A stretch of DNA of 64,000 bases from Candidatus Gastranaerophilales bacterium (GCA_910587375.1 CAJULR010000036.1:1-64000), one strand, 5' to 3'; shown: positions 15,713 through 25,448, counted from the first letter of the stretch. Numbers and translations are program-made. The notes: a model not told the origin generated them from the letters alone.

Positions 15713-15962
15713 TGGCAGTTGTACTTTGATTAATTTTCGGCCAAATGTTTGCGGTGGCGGGTGTATATATTTTCTTTTACAATTCTTTACAAAGAGAAAA
15801 ATTTTTCAAAAGTTTTTTAAATCCTGAAAAGACAGTAGAATTAGGATTTAAAGCCCAATTGAAAAACAAAAATTTATACCCGTGTACTAATTCTTATGGC
15901 TTATATTTTAAACGGTTTTGTGATATAAAATTTGTATCAGAATATTATGGAGAAATAATAAC

Positions 15963-17696
15963 ATGGGTCAAAAATCAGTCGGACAATTTGTCTTTATGCT
16001 GCATTCCCACCTTCCCTATTACAGAAAAGCAGGTATGTGGCCTTTTGGCGAAGAAAATTTGTATGAATGTATGGCAGAAACTTACGTTCCCTTGTTGAAT
16101 ATAATTTCAGAGCTCTACGACGAAGGAATTAAAGCAAAGCTAACTATAGGTATTACGCCTATTTTGGCCGAACAACTTAACGATGAACACCTAAAACAAG
16201 GCTTTATTGACTATCTTGATACAAGAATTAAGGCGGTATCAGGGGATTTAGAACGTTATCCTGACCCGGAAGTGGCTCATTCACAGCATTTGAAGTATCT
16301 TGCAAAATATTATTTCGACTGGTTTAACCACATTAAAGACCTTTTTATTAATAAATTCAATAAAGACCTGATTGCAGGATTTAAAAAATATCAGGAGCTT
16401 GAATGTATTGAAATTACAACTTCAGGCGCAACACACGGTTTTTCACCGCTTCTTGCAACTGATACAAACTTAAATGCCCAATTTAAAGTAGGTTCAGACA
16501 CAACCAAAAGATTTTTCGGAAAGAAAGCAAAAGGCTGCTGGCTTCCTGAATGTGCCTACAGACAAGGGTATGAGTTTACAGGAAAAGACGGCAAGAAAAA
16601 ATGGCGCCCGGCAATTGAAGTGACCCTTCAAAACAACGACATTGAGTATTTCTTTACGGAATCTCACGTAATTGAAGGCGGAAACTCAATCGGAAACAGA
16701 AGAACAATCGGAGTTTACGGAAACATTGAATATATCCCGCTTCCAAAAAGAGAAGCAACAGGATATGACACCTACAGCGCGTATTGGCTTCCAGACGCGC
16801 AGGTTGCCGTGATGGGCAGAAACGACAGAGCAGGCTTCCAGGTTTGGTCCGCAGCAGACGGATACCCGGGAGATGGCTGCTACAGGGAATTTCACAGGAA
16901 AGACCCAAACTCAGGTATGCACTATTGGAGAATAACCTCTTCCTCAACGGATTTAGGGGACAAAATGCTCTATGACCCGGTTCTTGCAATGAGCCAGGTG
17001 AATTCAAACTCTGACCACTATACAACCCTTCTTTATCACCTTTTAAATGACTATAAAATGTCACATAACGACAAAGAAGGCCTCTGTATGGTATCATTCG
17101 ACACCGAATTATACGGCCACTGGTGGTTTGAAGGGGTTGAATTTATTAAACAGGTTATTAAAAAATTAAACCAATACCTTCCTGAGGTTGAAAGAATGAC
17201 CGCAGGCGAATACTTAAAAGCACACCCGCCAACAGACGCTATTCAAATCCCTGAAAGCTCTTGGGGACAAGGCGGACACTTCTGGGTATGGCAAAACCAT
17301 TTAACAGAGTGGATGTGGCCGATTATTCATTCCTGCGAAAAGAGAATGATTGATATCGTATCAAAATATGAAAAACAACCCGAAGACAAGCTTATGTTAA
17401 GGGCACTGAACCAAATGGCAAGGGAAAACCTGTTATTACAAAGTTCAGACTGGCCGTTCCTGATTACAACTTGGCAGGCCAAAGATTATGCCACAGACAG
17501 GTTTAGAGAACATGTGGCAAGGTTTGAAGAAATTGCCGATATGATAGAAAGCGGAAACATTAACGAAGGAGCACTTGCCGCAATTGAATCAATTGATAAC
17601 TGCTTCTCTGAAATCGATTACAGGGTTTACCTTCCGATTGAAGAAGGCGTAATTCCGCAGCAAGAAGCAAAACTCGCTCCGCTGTATGTGGATTAA
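15963..17696 (+). CDS. GH57 family 1,4-alpha-glucan branching enzyme
   Basis: The 577-residue protein is a GH57 branching enzyme that makes alpha-1,6 branches in glycogen-like glucan. N-terminal HSHLPYYRKAGMWPFGEE is the family start (metal/substrate His). The catalytic nucleophile is Glu196 in GCWLPECAYRQG and the acid/base is Asp380 in MVSFDTELYGHWWFEG. The C-terminal helical domain includes WGQGGHFWVWQN. Length fits TT1467/AmyC-like enzymes (~520-570). GGAG lies ~10 bases before the ATG. It stands alone, followed by a terminator. Confidence 0.92.
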   Translation: MGQKSVGQFVFMLHSHLPYYRKAGMWPFGEENLYECMAETYVPLLNIISELYDEGIKAKLTIGITPILAEQLNDEHLKQGFIDYLDTRIKAVSGDLERYPDPEVAHSQHLKYLAKYYFDWFNHIKDLFINKFNKDLIAGFKKYQELECIEITTSGATHGFSPLLATDTNLNAQFKVGSDTTKRFFGKKAKGCWLPECAYRQGYEFTGKDGKKKWRPAIEVTLQNNDIEYFFTESHVIEGGNSIGNRRTIGVYGNIEYIPLPKREATGYDTYSAYWLPDAQVAVMGRNDRAGFQVWSAADGYPGDGCYREFHRKDPNSGMHYWRITSSSTDLGDKMLYDPVLAMSQVNSNSDHYTTLLYHLLNDYKMSHNDKEGLCMVSFDTELYGHWWFEGVEFIKQVIKKLNQYLPEVERMTAGEYLKAHPPTDAIQIPESSWGQGGHFWVWQNHLTEWMWPIIHSCEKRMIDIVSKYEKQPEDKLMLRALNQMARENLLLQSSDWPFLITTWQAKDYATDRFREHVARFEEIADMIESGNINEGALAAIESIDNCFSEIDYRVYLPIEEGVIPQQEAKLAPLYVD

Positions 17697-17744
17697 GCTT
17701 GAATATTCTTAAAACGTCTTAAAATATTTGCGGACGAAAACTTT

Positions 17745-17780
17745 AAAACTCCCTAAACCTTTTTGGTGAGGGAGTTTTTT
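17745..17780 (+). terminator. Terminator of the GH57 gene
   Basis: AAAACTCCCT (17745-17754) pairs with AGGGAGTTTT (17769-17778), continuing into T's. It lies about 50 bases after the stop and before the convergent amidohydrolase gene. Confidence 0.8.
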
Positions 17781-17785
17781 AAAAT

Positions 17786-18751
17786 TTATTCTTCTATTTT
17801 AAACAATTTTGCGGCGTTGTCGTGAAAAATGCCGTTTAAAATTTCATTGTAATTTTCAGGGTAATTCCTCTTTATGAAATTTTGAAGCGAATCAACAGAC
17901 ATTTCATATGCTTCAAGCGGGCTTTTGCCCCCTTCCTGCTTTTCCCCGAAACACCCAAGCGGCGTGTCTGTCCCAAATAAAATCTTATCAAGCGCGTCGT
18001 ATTCAAGTGCTACATCTATAACCTTTTTAACGGAAGGCTTTTCATAAGACGGCAGGCCATTTTCCCAATCTACCCAGCTTAAATCAACATATAAATTTGC
18101 GTCATTATTTTTAAGAGATTCTTCAAAAACATCTATGGCCTTTTGATGGCAAGAGGCGCCCCCTGCCCCCATATGCGCCAAAATAACGGGCACACCGGGA
18201 AATTTCTTTGCAAGCCTGTAAATTGCAGAAACATCAGAAACCCCTTCGCCTTCAGAATGGAACATACAAGGAAAATTCTTTTCAAAGGCAAGCTGCATAT
18301 ATGGTTCATATTTTAAATCGTCCGCAGGAAGGCTCATAGCTTCCGGGTGAAATTTAAAGCCGGCAAAGCTTTCTGGATATTTTTCAAGCAATTTTTCAAC
18401 ATCTTTTGTGTCACCACCAGTCTTATCGGGCCTGCAAACCACAAGTGGAACATAGAAAGAATCGTCTTCAAGAGATTTTAGGAAATCTTCATTGCCTATA
18501 AATTCGCCTTTGTAATATTCTTCAGACATGACATCCAAATCTGAAACAAGCATATTATCAAGCTTTTCAGCATTTTTTATAAATGTATCTTTTGAATCTG
18601 CATTTATATTTTTAAAAGGCGCTCTAAAACCATCTGTAAGACTTTTTCCGTAATAATACCCGGGCTTTCCTTCTTTATACCAGTGCCCCGTATGGACGTG
18701 AGTATCTATTATGCCTTTAAAAGAAATGTTTTGGATAGAATTTATAATCAT
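17786..18751 (-). CDS. Amidohydrolase-like metal-dependent hydrolase with N-terminal Phe-Lys-Gly box
   Basis: The 321-residue protein has a TIM-barrel amidohydrolase_2 pattern: IDTHVHTG (H-x-H metal ligands), GFKFHPEAMSLP, CMFHSEGEG (His), VILAHMGAGG (His) and LFGTDTPLG (Asp) near the C-terminus. Substrate unknown; relatives include decarboxylases and lactonases. The first residues, MIINSIQNISFKG, are not needed for the barrel and match the lineage-type start plus F-X-G box found on unrelated proteins here. That makes it the clearest case of this N-terminus on a known enzyme fold. AAAGG precedes the ATG. Confidence 0.82.
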   Translation of the reverse strand: MIINSIQNISFKGIIDTHVHTGHWYKEGKPGYYYGKSLTDGFRAPFKNINADSKDTFIKNAEKLDNMLVSDLDVMSEEYYKGEFIGNEDFLKSLEDDSFYVPLVVCRPDKTGGDTKDVEKLLEKYPESFAGFKFHPEAMSLPADDLKYEPYMQLAFEKNFPCMFHSEGEGVSDVSAIYRLAKKFPGVPVILAHMGAGGASCHQKAIDVFEESLKNNDANLYVDLSWVDWENGLPSYEKPSVKKVIDVALEYDALDKILFGTDTPLGCFGEKQEGGKSPLEAYEMSVDSLQNFIKRNYPENYNEILNGIFHDNAAKLFKIEE

Positions 18752-18849
18752 ATTAAACCTTTTTTAATTCACATAACAAGAATATAAAACCTGAAAAAAG
18801 TTTTTCTTTCAAATTTTTCTTAAAGGGCGTTTATTAACACAAAAAAAGC

Positions 18850-19521
18850 TTAATACACTGTGTTGAAGATTCTATCGCCGGCATCGCCAAGGCCCGGAAC
18901 AATATAGCCCTTTTCATTTAACTTTTCATCGATTTTTGAAGTTACAATTTTTAAATTCGGATAAGCCGCGCTTAGTCTTTCAATCCCTTGCGGGGCGGAG
19001 ATTAAGCTTACAAAAACCATATTCTCTTGTGGAATTTTTTGTTTAATAAAGTTGTGAACGGCGTCATAGCCTGAATTTCCCGTTGCAAGCATTGGGTCTA
19101 AAATAAATACAAAGGTTTTTTTAGGGTCTTTTAATTTGCCCTTCATTTTGTTGTAATACCAAATAGGCTCAAGCGTTTCCTCGTTTCGATACATTCCAAG
19201 ATGGTGTATGCGGCAGAAAGGAAGAATTTCCTGGGCGACATCTGAAAAGACAAGCCCTGCGCGCAAAATTGGCGAAACTATAATTTCAATTTCAGGGTCT
19301 ACAACAGGGGAATTTGTGCTGCAAATTGGTGTTTCGACAGGTTTTTCAACCGTGGGCAAAAACTTTGTTCCTTCAAAGAAAAGGGCGTAAGAAATTCTTT
19401 TAAGCGCGTGGTTAAACTTTTCAGTGTCTGTGTTTTTATCCCTTAAAATGGTTAAATTGTGCGCCACAATGGGGTGATTTACAACAAAAACGTTTTTATT
19501 CATCTTTTTCATACCTTCCAA
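18850..19521 (-). CDS. upp: Uracil phosphoribosyltransferase
   Basis: Upp converts uracil and PRPP to UMP in pyrimidine salvage. The PRPP loop is ILDPMLATGNSG and the uracil-binding C-terminus is YIVPGLGDAGDRIFNT, both typical; SPILRAGLVF is also conserved. Length ~217-223 is a little above the usual 208-210. The longest frame starts at a TTG (19521); ATGs at 19512 and 19503 are alternatives, the last with GGAAGG 10 bases upstream. Single-gene unit. Confidence 0.95.
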   Translation of the reverse strand: MEGMKKMNKNVFVVNHPIVAHNLTILRDKNTDTEKFNHALKRISYALFFEGTKFLPTVEKPVETPICSTNSPVVDPEIEIIVSPILRAGLVFSDVAQEILPFCRIHHLGMYRNEETLEPIWYYNKMKGKLKDPKKTFVFILDPMLATGNSGYDAVHNFIKQKIPQENMVFVSLISAPQGIERLSAAYPNLKIVTSKIDEKLNEKGYIVPGLGDAGDRIFNTVY

Positions 19522-19621
19522 ATCTTGGCTTTTTCCTTATTATAATTGTAAAAAAATTGTTAGTAAATAATTTTGTAGTATAATTATTTTAAAAATTGTC
19601 TTTAAAATATAGAGGGTATTG

Positions 19622-20266
19622 ATGGTGTTTGACTTTAACTCTGATTTAGCACAGGAATACGGAATTTATAAAAACGAAGGGGCATATGACATTGCAAAGT
19701 ATATGAGCTCCGTTAACGTTTCTGCAGGTTTTCACGCAGGCGACCCTTTGAGCATTAAAAAAGCTCTTGAATTTGCCAAAAATAATAACCTTTCTGTGGG
19801 CGCGCACATTGGCTTTCCAGACATTTCAGGCTTTGGCTATCGAAATATGGATATGAATGCTGAAGAAATTGAAGCAGTTGTAATTTACCAACTTAGCGCC
19901 ATTTCAGCCTTTGCAAACACCTTAAATGTTGAAATAGAACATGTTAGATGCCACGGGGCAATGTATGAGAAATTAAACACAGACGCTGAATTTGCACTTG
20001 CTGTAGCAGGGGCTGTGAAAAAATTTAACCCCTGGCTTAATTTAATTGTAGGAAACCCCGAAACAAAGGATATAATTCAAAAAGAGGCAGGGATAAACTG
20101 CACATATGAAGTGGCTTTCGGGGATAATATGTCTGTAAGGCAGTTAAGAGAAATGCCTGTACAGCCTGAAACAATTCATTTTACGGATTTAGAAAACGCA
20201 AAAAGAGCGTATGATGTTATAAAACCAAGCCCCATAAACTATAACAGGGTGAAAGAACAAATATAA
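19622..20266 (+). CDS. pxpA: LamB/YcsF family protein (5-oxoprolinase subunit A-like)
   Basis: PxpA works with PxpB and PxpC to hydrolyse 5-oxoproline with ATP. Motifs visible: DFNSDLAQEYG, SVNVSAGFHAGDP, GAHIGFPDISGFGYRNM and RCHGAMYEKLN. At 214 residues it is shorter than the usual ~250. The ATG at 19622 is preferred to the TTG three bases earlier because GAGGG is 6 bases upstream. No pxpB or pxpC lies nearby; the next gene is yvcK, 25 bases downstream and likely co-transcribed. Confidence 0.85.
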   Translation: MVFDFNSDLAQEYGIYKNEGAYDIAKYMSSVNVSAGFHAGDPLSIKKALEFAKNNNLSVGAHIGFPDISGFGYRNMDMNAEEIEAVVIYQLSAISAFANTLNVEIEHVRCHGAMYEKLNTDAEFALAVAGAVKKFNPWLNLIVGNPETKDIIQKEAGINCTYEVAFGDNMSVRQLREMPVQPETIHFTDLENAKRAYDVIKPSPINYNRVKEQI

Positions 20267-20291
20267 TACCGGAGGATTTTAAGTTTAAACT

Positions 20292-21683
20292 ATGAAATTT
20301 TTAAATTCTAAAGTAAAAATGCCAAAAGACGCAATCTGGCTTGTGCCGGGGCTAAGAATTAAAAGATGGTTCGCACTGATTGTTTTAGGGTCTGTCCTTG
20401 CTGCTATTGGTATTACCCTTGTTTTTAGGCTTGAACCGATTTATTTTATAGTATCAACGGCTAAAAAAATCTTCCATGTTGTGCCGGCGGAGCTTGCAGG
20501 GCTTGTATTTATAGGTTTTGGCGCATATATTTTTATTCAGGCCTGGAAAAGAACAAACTTTTCAATGCTTGATTTAAACGGCACAAGAAACCAAAAAACA
20601 ATGGGCGAAACTTTATATCGCAAAATGAAATTAAACCACGGCCCAAAAATTGTTGCAATTGGTGGCGGGACAGGCCTTTCCACCATGCTTAAAGGAATTA
20701 AAAAGATTACAAATAATATAACGGCAATTGTAACCGTGGGCGATGACGGCGGCTCATCAGGCCGTTTGCGCGAAGAAATGGGCATTTTGCCGCCCGGAGA
20801 TATCAGAAACTGTATCGCAGCGCTTGCAGACGACGATGACATTGTAACGCAGCTGTTCCAATATAGGTTCAAAACAGGCGAAGGCCTTGAAGGACACAGC
20901 TTTGGAAATCTGTTTATTACAGCAATGACGGCAATTTGCGGAGATATGATAACCGCAATTAAAGAATCTTCAAAGGTTTTACTTATAAGAGGAAAGGTAA
21001 TTCCCGCAACAACGGACGATATGCGCCTTATTGCAAGGATGGAAGACGGCTCGTACGTTAAAGGAGAAAGCCAAATTCCTGAATCCGGCAAAAAAATTGT
21101 GGAATTGTCCTGCGAGCCGAACGTTTGCAGGCCTTCAAATGAAGTGATTGAAGCCATAAACAATGCGGATTTAATTATTCTGGGCCCCGGAAGCCTTTAT
21201 ACATCAATCATCCCAAACCTTCTTGTGGAAGGAATTTCAAAGGCAATTCAAGACGCTAAAGCAAAGAAAATATATGTTTGCAACATTATGACCCAACCCG
21301 GCGAAACAGATAACTATAGTGCTTCAGACCATATTAAAGCGCTTTTTGACCATATGAAAAAAAGTGGTGCCTGCGGGTGCGGAACAAAAAATTCTGACAA
21401 GCCCCTGTTTGACGCCGTTTTGATTAACAACCAGCTGCCAAACAACCTTGCAAAGAAATATGAAGAAAAAGACTCGCTTCCTGTTGAAATTGACACGGCA
21501 GAAATTAAGAAGCTTGGGCTTGAAATTGTAACTTCAAAGTTAATTCAAGACAACAAAGAAGGCCTTGTAAGGCATTCTCCGGCACGTCTTGCAAGAAGCA
21601 TATACTATTGGTATAGAAAAGCTTCCAAGAAAAATGGCGGCACAAAAGACGACAGCACAAAGGTTTTAGAATCAGACAAATAA
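20292..21683 (+). CDS. yvcK: YvcK/CofD-family protein with N-terminal membrane segment
   Basis: The core (from ~residue 115) carries KIVAIGGGTGLSTMLKGIK, VTVGDDGGSSGRLREEMG, PPGDIRNCIAAL and ILGPGSLYTSIIPNL, the signature of YvcK, a UDP-sugar-binding regulator needed for growth on gluconeogenic carbon and for cell-wall homeostasis. Residues 1-100 contain two hydrophobic spans absent from the short Bacillus protein but usual in longer forms. CGGAGGA lies upstream of the ATG. The stop is one base before panB. Confidence 0.92.
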   Translation: MKFLNSKVKMPKDAIWLVPGLRIKRWFALIVLGSVLAAIGITLVFRLEPIYFIVSTAKKIFHVVPAELAGLVFIGFGAYIFIQAWKRTNFSMLDLNGTRNQKTMGETLYRKMKLNHGPKIVAIGGGTGLSTMLKGIKKITNNITAIVTVGDDGGSSGRLREEMGILPPGDIRNCIAALADDDDIVTQLFQYRFKTGEGLEGHSFGNLFITAMTAICGDMITAIKESSKVLLIRGKVIPATTDDMRLIARMEDGSYVKGESQIPESGKKIVELSCEPNVCRPSNEVIEAINNADLIILGPGSLYTSIIPNLLVEGISKAIQDAKAKKIYVCNIMTQPGETDNYSASDHIKALFDHMKKSGACGCGTKNSDKPLFDAVLINNQLPNNLAKKYEEKDSLPVEIDTAEIKKLGLEIVTSKLIQDNKEGLVRHSPARLARSIYYWYRKASKKNGGTKDDSTKVLESDK

Positions 21684-21684
21684 A

Positions 21685-22527
21685 ATGAAAAAAACCGTAA
21701 GAAAAATTCAAAAATTTAAGCTTGAAAACAAAAAAATTACCGCATTAACGGCATATGATTACCCGACAGCCAAGTTTTTGGATATGGCAGGACTTGATAT
21801 TATCCTTGTCGGAGATTCAGTTGCAAACGTGGTTTTGGGGTATGATAGTACAACAAAAATTTCTATGGATGAAATGGAAATTTTTACAAAAGCCGTTGCC
21901 CGCGGGGCAAAAGAGGCCCTAATTGTGGGCGATATGCCGTTTTTGAGCTATAACGTGTCATATGAACTGGCAATTGAAAACGCCGGCAAATTCATTAAGG
22001 CAGGGGCGGACGCCGTAAAAATTGAGGGCGGAAGCGATTATATAATAAAACTGGTTAAAAGGCTCACAGAAGCTGGCATTCCCGTTATGGCGCACCTTGG
22101 TTTTACGCCGCAATATGTAAACACAATCGGCGGCAATTTAATTCAGGGAAAAGATTTCGAAACAACTGTTAAAATTTTAGAGGCGGCAAAAAAGCTTGAA
22201 GAAGCAGGTGCTTTTTCCCTTGTACTTGAGATGGTTCCAAAAGAAAGTGCTGAATATATTACAAAAAACCTTAAAATGGCGACTATTGGAATCGGCGCAG
22301 GCGCAGGTTGTGACGGACAAATTTTGGTTATTAACGATTTAATAGGAAAATTTGACGATTATTCTCCTAAATTTGCAAGAAAATATTTCGATTCAAAAGA
22401 AATGATTTTAGATGTTGCAAAAAAATATATTGAAGATGTTGAGAGCGGAAATTTTCCAAACGAGGCTGAAAGCTTCAGCCTGAAAGAAGAGGAGCTTTGT
22501 AAACTTGAAAATCATAAGCAATGTTAA
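21685..22527 (+). CDS. panB: 3-methyl-2-oxobutanoate hydroxymethyltransferase
   Basis: PanB makes ketopantoate from 2-oxoisovalerate and methylene-THF, the first committed step to pantothenate. Motifs: LTAYDYPTAKFLDMAG, ILVGDSVANVVLGYDST (Mg-binding Asp), GDMPFLSYN, DAVKIEGG (Lys/Glu) and GAGAGCDGQILV. 280 residues is normal. It starts directly after yvcK and overlaps panC by 23 bases, so yvcK-panB-panC form one operon. Confidence 0.96.
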   Translation: MKKTVRKIQKFKLENKKITALTAYDYPTAKFLDMAGLDIILVGDSVANVVLGYDSTTKISMDEMEIFTKAVARGAKEALIVGDMPFLSYNVSYELAIENAGKFIKAGADAVKIEGGSDYIIKLVKRLTEAGIPVMAHLGFTPQYVNTIGGNLIQGKDFETTVKILEAAKKLEEAGAFSLVLEMVPKESAEYITKNLKMATIGIGAGAGCDGQILVINDLIGKFDDYSPKFARKYFDSKEMILDVAKKYIEDVESGNFPNEAESFSLKEEELCKLENHKQC

Positions 22528-23404
22528 AGAATTAAGAGATGAAATAAAAAACCTGAAATCAAGTAAGAACGGCAAAACAGGGCTTGTTCCCACAATGGGA
22601 GCCTTGCACAGAGGGCATTCAAGCTTAATTGAAAAATGCAGGAAAGAAAATGAAATCACTGTTGTGAGCGTTTTTGTAAACCCGACACAATTTGGCCCGA
22701 ATGAAGATTATGATAAATATCCAAGAACGCTTGATTTGGACGCCAAACTTTGCGAAAAAGCAGGTGTAGACATTGTTTTTGCGCCAACGCCAAGAGATAT
22801 TTATGACGAGTATTACTTTACCCACAAAGAAACAACTTTAATCTGCCCGCCGTATGATGTTGTAAACAAACTTTGCGGAAAAAGCCGCCCTGGGCATTTT
22901 GACGGCGTTTGCACAATTGTCGGAAAACTTTTTAACATCACAAAATGTGACAGAGCATATTTTGGGAAAAAAGACGCCCAGCAGCTTTTTATAATTAAAA
23001 AAATGGTAAGAGAATTAAACTTTGACATTGAAATTATTGGCTGCCCGATTGTTCGCGAGGAAGACGGCCTTGCGCTTTCAAGCAGAAACACATATTTAAC
23101 CCCAAAAGCCAGGGAACAGGCGCTAAACATCAGCCGCGGACTTTTTAAGGCAAAAGAACTTTGCGACAAAGGCGTAAAAGAAGCTGATACCCTGATTGAT
23201 ACGGCACTTGCCTATATGGGGGGCCTTGATGTCGAATATACAGAAATTGTTTCTGTTGATACATTTGAAAAAATTGATATAATAGAAAAAGACCCGGATT
23301 CTAAGGAAAACAAAGCGATAATGCTTGTTGCAGCAAGGGTTTTAAACGGCAGCGAAGACGGAAACATCTCAACAGTAAGGCTTATAGACAACATTGACTT
23401 ATAA
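22505..23404 (+). CDS. panC: Pantothenate synthetase
   Basis: PanC ligates pantoate and beta-alanine using ATP. Motifs: GLVPTMGALHRGHSSLIE (HxGH), VFVNPTQFGPNEDYDKYPR, RPGHFDGVCTIV, FGKKDAQQL and LALSSRNTYL. Length 299 is within range. Start is TTG with GAGGAG ~9 bases upstream inside panB; no ATG fits better. Overlaps the following membrane-protein gene by 11 bases. Confidence 0.96.
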   Translation: MKIISNVKELRDEIKNLKSSKNGKTGLVPTMGALHRGHSSLIEKCRKENEITVVSVFVNPTQFGPNEDYDKYPRTLDLDAKLCEKAGVDIVFAPTPRDIYDEYYFTHKETTLICPPYDVVNKLCGKSRPGHFDGVCTIVGKLFNITKCDRAYFGKKDAQQLFIIKKMVRELNFDIEIIGCPIVREEDGLALSSRNTYLTPKAREQALNISRGLFKAKELCDKGVKEADTLIDTALAYMGGLDVEYTEIVSVDTFEKIDIIEKDPDSKENKAIMLVAARVLNGSEDGNISTVRLIDNIDL

Positions 23405-24350
23405 AAAATATACAAAACTGCTTGATTTTATTAACACTGCAAAAGTTCTCTGCACTTTGGCGGCGGTTTTATACGTTCTTTATTGGTTTTTACAGCTTTT
23501 TGACTTTGTCCTTATGAAATTTATAACCGCAGTGTTTGGCCCTCCTATTGCTTTGTTAAGAAACTTTATCCACTTTGACATAGGATACGGCGGAAGGTCC
23601 ATTGATATGCTTCCGCTTGTGGTTGCAGCTTTTTTCCAGGCGCTGTATTTTGTGTTTAATTATTTTGTGTCTGTTGTTGAGAAGATGGAAGAACAGCACA
23701 ATTTAAACGTTATTGCGGAAAGAAAGCTTGAAGAAAAGCTTGTAAATGAAAATTTAAAAGAAATTTTTAAGAACAAAACAATGCAATATACAAAGTTTGC
23801 AATCCTTTTGAGTTTGGACTTAAAACCAATGGTGGACCCGAACATTAAAGACAGCGGGAGAACAATGAAAGAGCTTGCCGCAAAAGAATATGCAAAAATT
23901 GCAGCAAAAATGAGAGGGAAATACACCGCCTGTAAGGCAATAGCACCCGGTAAATTGTTTATCGTTTATAACAATTTTGCGCTTTTTGACGATTTTTTCA
24001 CAGACCTTTTAAAAGAAGTGAAAGAAATTAGCAAAATAAACGAAGAAAAACAGATTTCAACAAACTTTATCTTCGTAATTGACGCGCTTAGAGAAAGTGA
24101 CAAAGTTTCAAACACGCTTGATTTTCTTGAAAAAGTTTTAACATTTAACTATGCAAACAAAGCCGTTACAACAAGCGGATTTCAGGTTAGGTATAAATTA
24201 AACAGTCAGAATAAATATTTGCTTGAAACAATGGGAATTTCAAGATTTTTTGAAAAGGTGCCGGCAAATGTGCAAGGGGGCGTGGAAAACATTCAAAGAA
24301 GCGTGGATTTTGAACTTTTCTGCCTTAAAAGCCCAAAAAACAGACATTAG
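23394..24350 (+). CDS. Membrane protein of unknown function in the pan operon
   Basis: This 318-residue protein starts with a TTG overlapping the end of panC, so it is translationally coupled. Two or three membrane spans lie in residues ~15-90 (LAAVLYVLYWFLQLFDFVL and MLPLVVAAFFQALYFVFNYF), then a charged coiled-coil-like helix ~95-125. The cytoplasmic part has an alpha/beta look (AILLSLDLKPMV, KLFIVYNNFALFDDFF, NFIFVIDALRES), loosely like a degenerate nucleotidyl-cyclase/GGDEF-type fold without catalytic motif. Family not recognised; no evidence ties it to pantothenate. Confidence 0.6.
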   Translation: MTYKKYTKLLDFINTAKVLCTLAAVLYVLYWFLQLFDFVLMKFITAVFGPPIALLRNFIHFDIGYGGRSIDMLPLVVAAFFQALYFVFNYFVSVVEKMEEQHNLNVIAERKLEEKLVNENLKEIFKNKTMQYTKFAILLSLDLKPMVDPNIKDSGRTMKELAAKEYAKIAAKMRGKYTACKAIAPGKLFIVYNNFALFDDFFTDLLKEVKEISKINEEKQISTNFIFVIDALRESDKVSNTLDFLEKVLTFNYANKAVTTSGFQVRYKLNSQNKYLLETMGISRFFEKVPANVQGGVENIQRSVDFELFCLKSPKNRH

Positions 24351-24395
24351 CCAAAAAAGCTACGGCCATAAAATGCAAAATAGCTGAAAAGCAAA

Positions 24396-25382
24396 TTAGA
24401 ATGCCGGGGTTATATCGTTAAAGATTATTTGCTTTCCTGTTATGGAATTTTCTGATTTAACTGTTTTAAATATTGATTTTACAAGAATTTTGGATTTTTT
24501 GTAACATTTAAAATCGTAGTTTTGAAGAACCTCCAAAAGCACTTTGTGGTTTGTAAAATAGCTTCGAACTCTTACATAAAGAGTCCAGCCTGAGCTTCTT
24601 TTTGAAATTTCAAGCTTTACAAACTTTAAAATGTCTGCAAGATAGACTTCATGCGCATTTGCAAGGGCAACATCCAATATAAAATCTTTATTGTTGCTGC
24701 TTGAAATTGTAAAATATCCGAAAATCTTTTTGTTTTGCGTATTTTCAAGAACATATTTAAAAACAACCTTGCTTTTTAAGCCCACAAAAACGTTGTCTTT
24801 AAAGGCTCCCTCTTCCATTTCAAAAGAAGGAAGAAGATAAGAGCTTATAAGGCTGTTTGCAAGCTCTGCAATCCTTGTGCTTTCTGCGTTTTTAGAAAAC
24901 CTTATAAATTCAAAGCTTGTATCTTTTTGGTATTGAAAATCAGATTTTTTAATTTTAAAAAGATATTCATCTGCCAAAATTCTGAATTTGCAGACATCAG
25001 ACAAAAGTTTTAACATTTTATCATCTGCTTCATCCACAACAACAGAGAAAGATTCAGCCCCTTTTGCAAGAAATTTATTCACAACATAATTTATTAAAAG
25101 TTCGCCATATTCCGTTGAATTTTCCTCAAGAAAAAGGCTTGAAATTTTCAGCCTGTTTTTGTTGTTATCATCCTTTTCAAGGGTGATAAGGCCGTATGTT
25201 TTGTCTTCATCAATTGCAACATAAGACTCTTTTAAAAATTTCATTTTATATGGCAGCATATAGTGTATAACATCCAAAGGAAAAGGGACAAAACCCTGCG
25301 TGTTATACTCAAAATTCACAAATGAGGTTAAGTTTTTAAGCCTGTCTTTAGAACAAAAAACAAGATTTTTGATAATCGCCAT
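24396..25382 (-). CDS. GNAT-like acyltransferase-related protein, possibly two tandem domains
   Basis: The 328-residue protein has an N-terminal GNAT-like pattern (TYGLITLEKDDN, RLKISSLFLEENSTEYGELL, FLAKGAESFSVVVDE), and a second region (~175-310) with a similar strand-helix rhythm (GYFTISSSNNKDFILDVALA). The canonical acetyl-CoA loop Q/R-x-x-G-x-A is weak. It resembles conserved GNAT-type proteins of the cyanobacterial lineage, by impression only. A TATTAT box ends 6 bases before the ATG. Substrate unknown. Confidence 0.5.
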   Translation of the reverse strand: MAIIKNLVFCSKDRLKNLTSFVNFEYNTQGFVPFPLDVIHYMLPYKMKFLKESYVAIDEDKTYGLITLEKDDNNKNRLKISSLFLEENSTEYGELLINYVVNKFLAKGAESFSVVVDEADDKMLKLLSDVCKFRILADEYLFKIKKSDFQYQKDTSFEFIRFSKNAESTRIAELANSLISSYLLPSFEMEEGAFKDNVFVGLKSKVVFKYVLENTQNKKIFGYFTISSSNNKDFILDVALANAHEVYLADILKFVKLEISKRSSGWTLYVRVRSYFTNHKVLLEVLQNYDFKCYKKSKILVKSIFKTVKSENSITGKQIIFNDITPAF

Positions 25383-25448
25383 AAGATAATAATATCATAT
25401 TACACAACTGTTTTAAATATTGAACACCGGGATTTTTTAATTGAAAAT

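Noticed and set aside
15745..16098. 117-residue ORF upstream of and overlapping the GH57 start
   Set aside because: It overlaps the well-supported GH57 coding start by ~136 bases in another frame, has no clear ribosome site and no recognisable motif.
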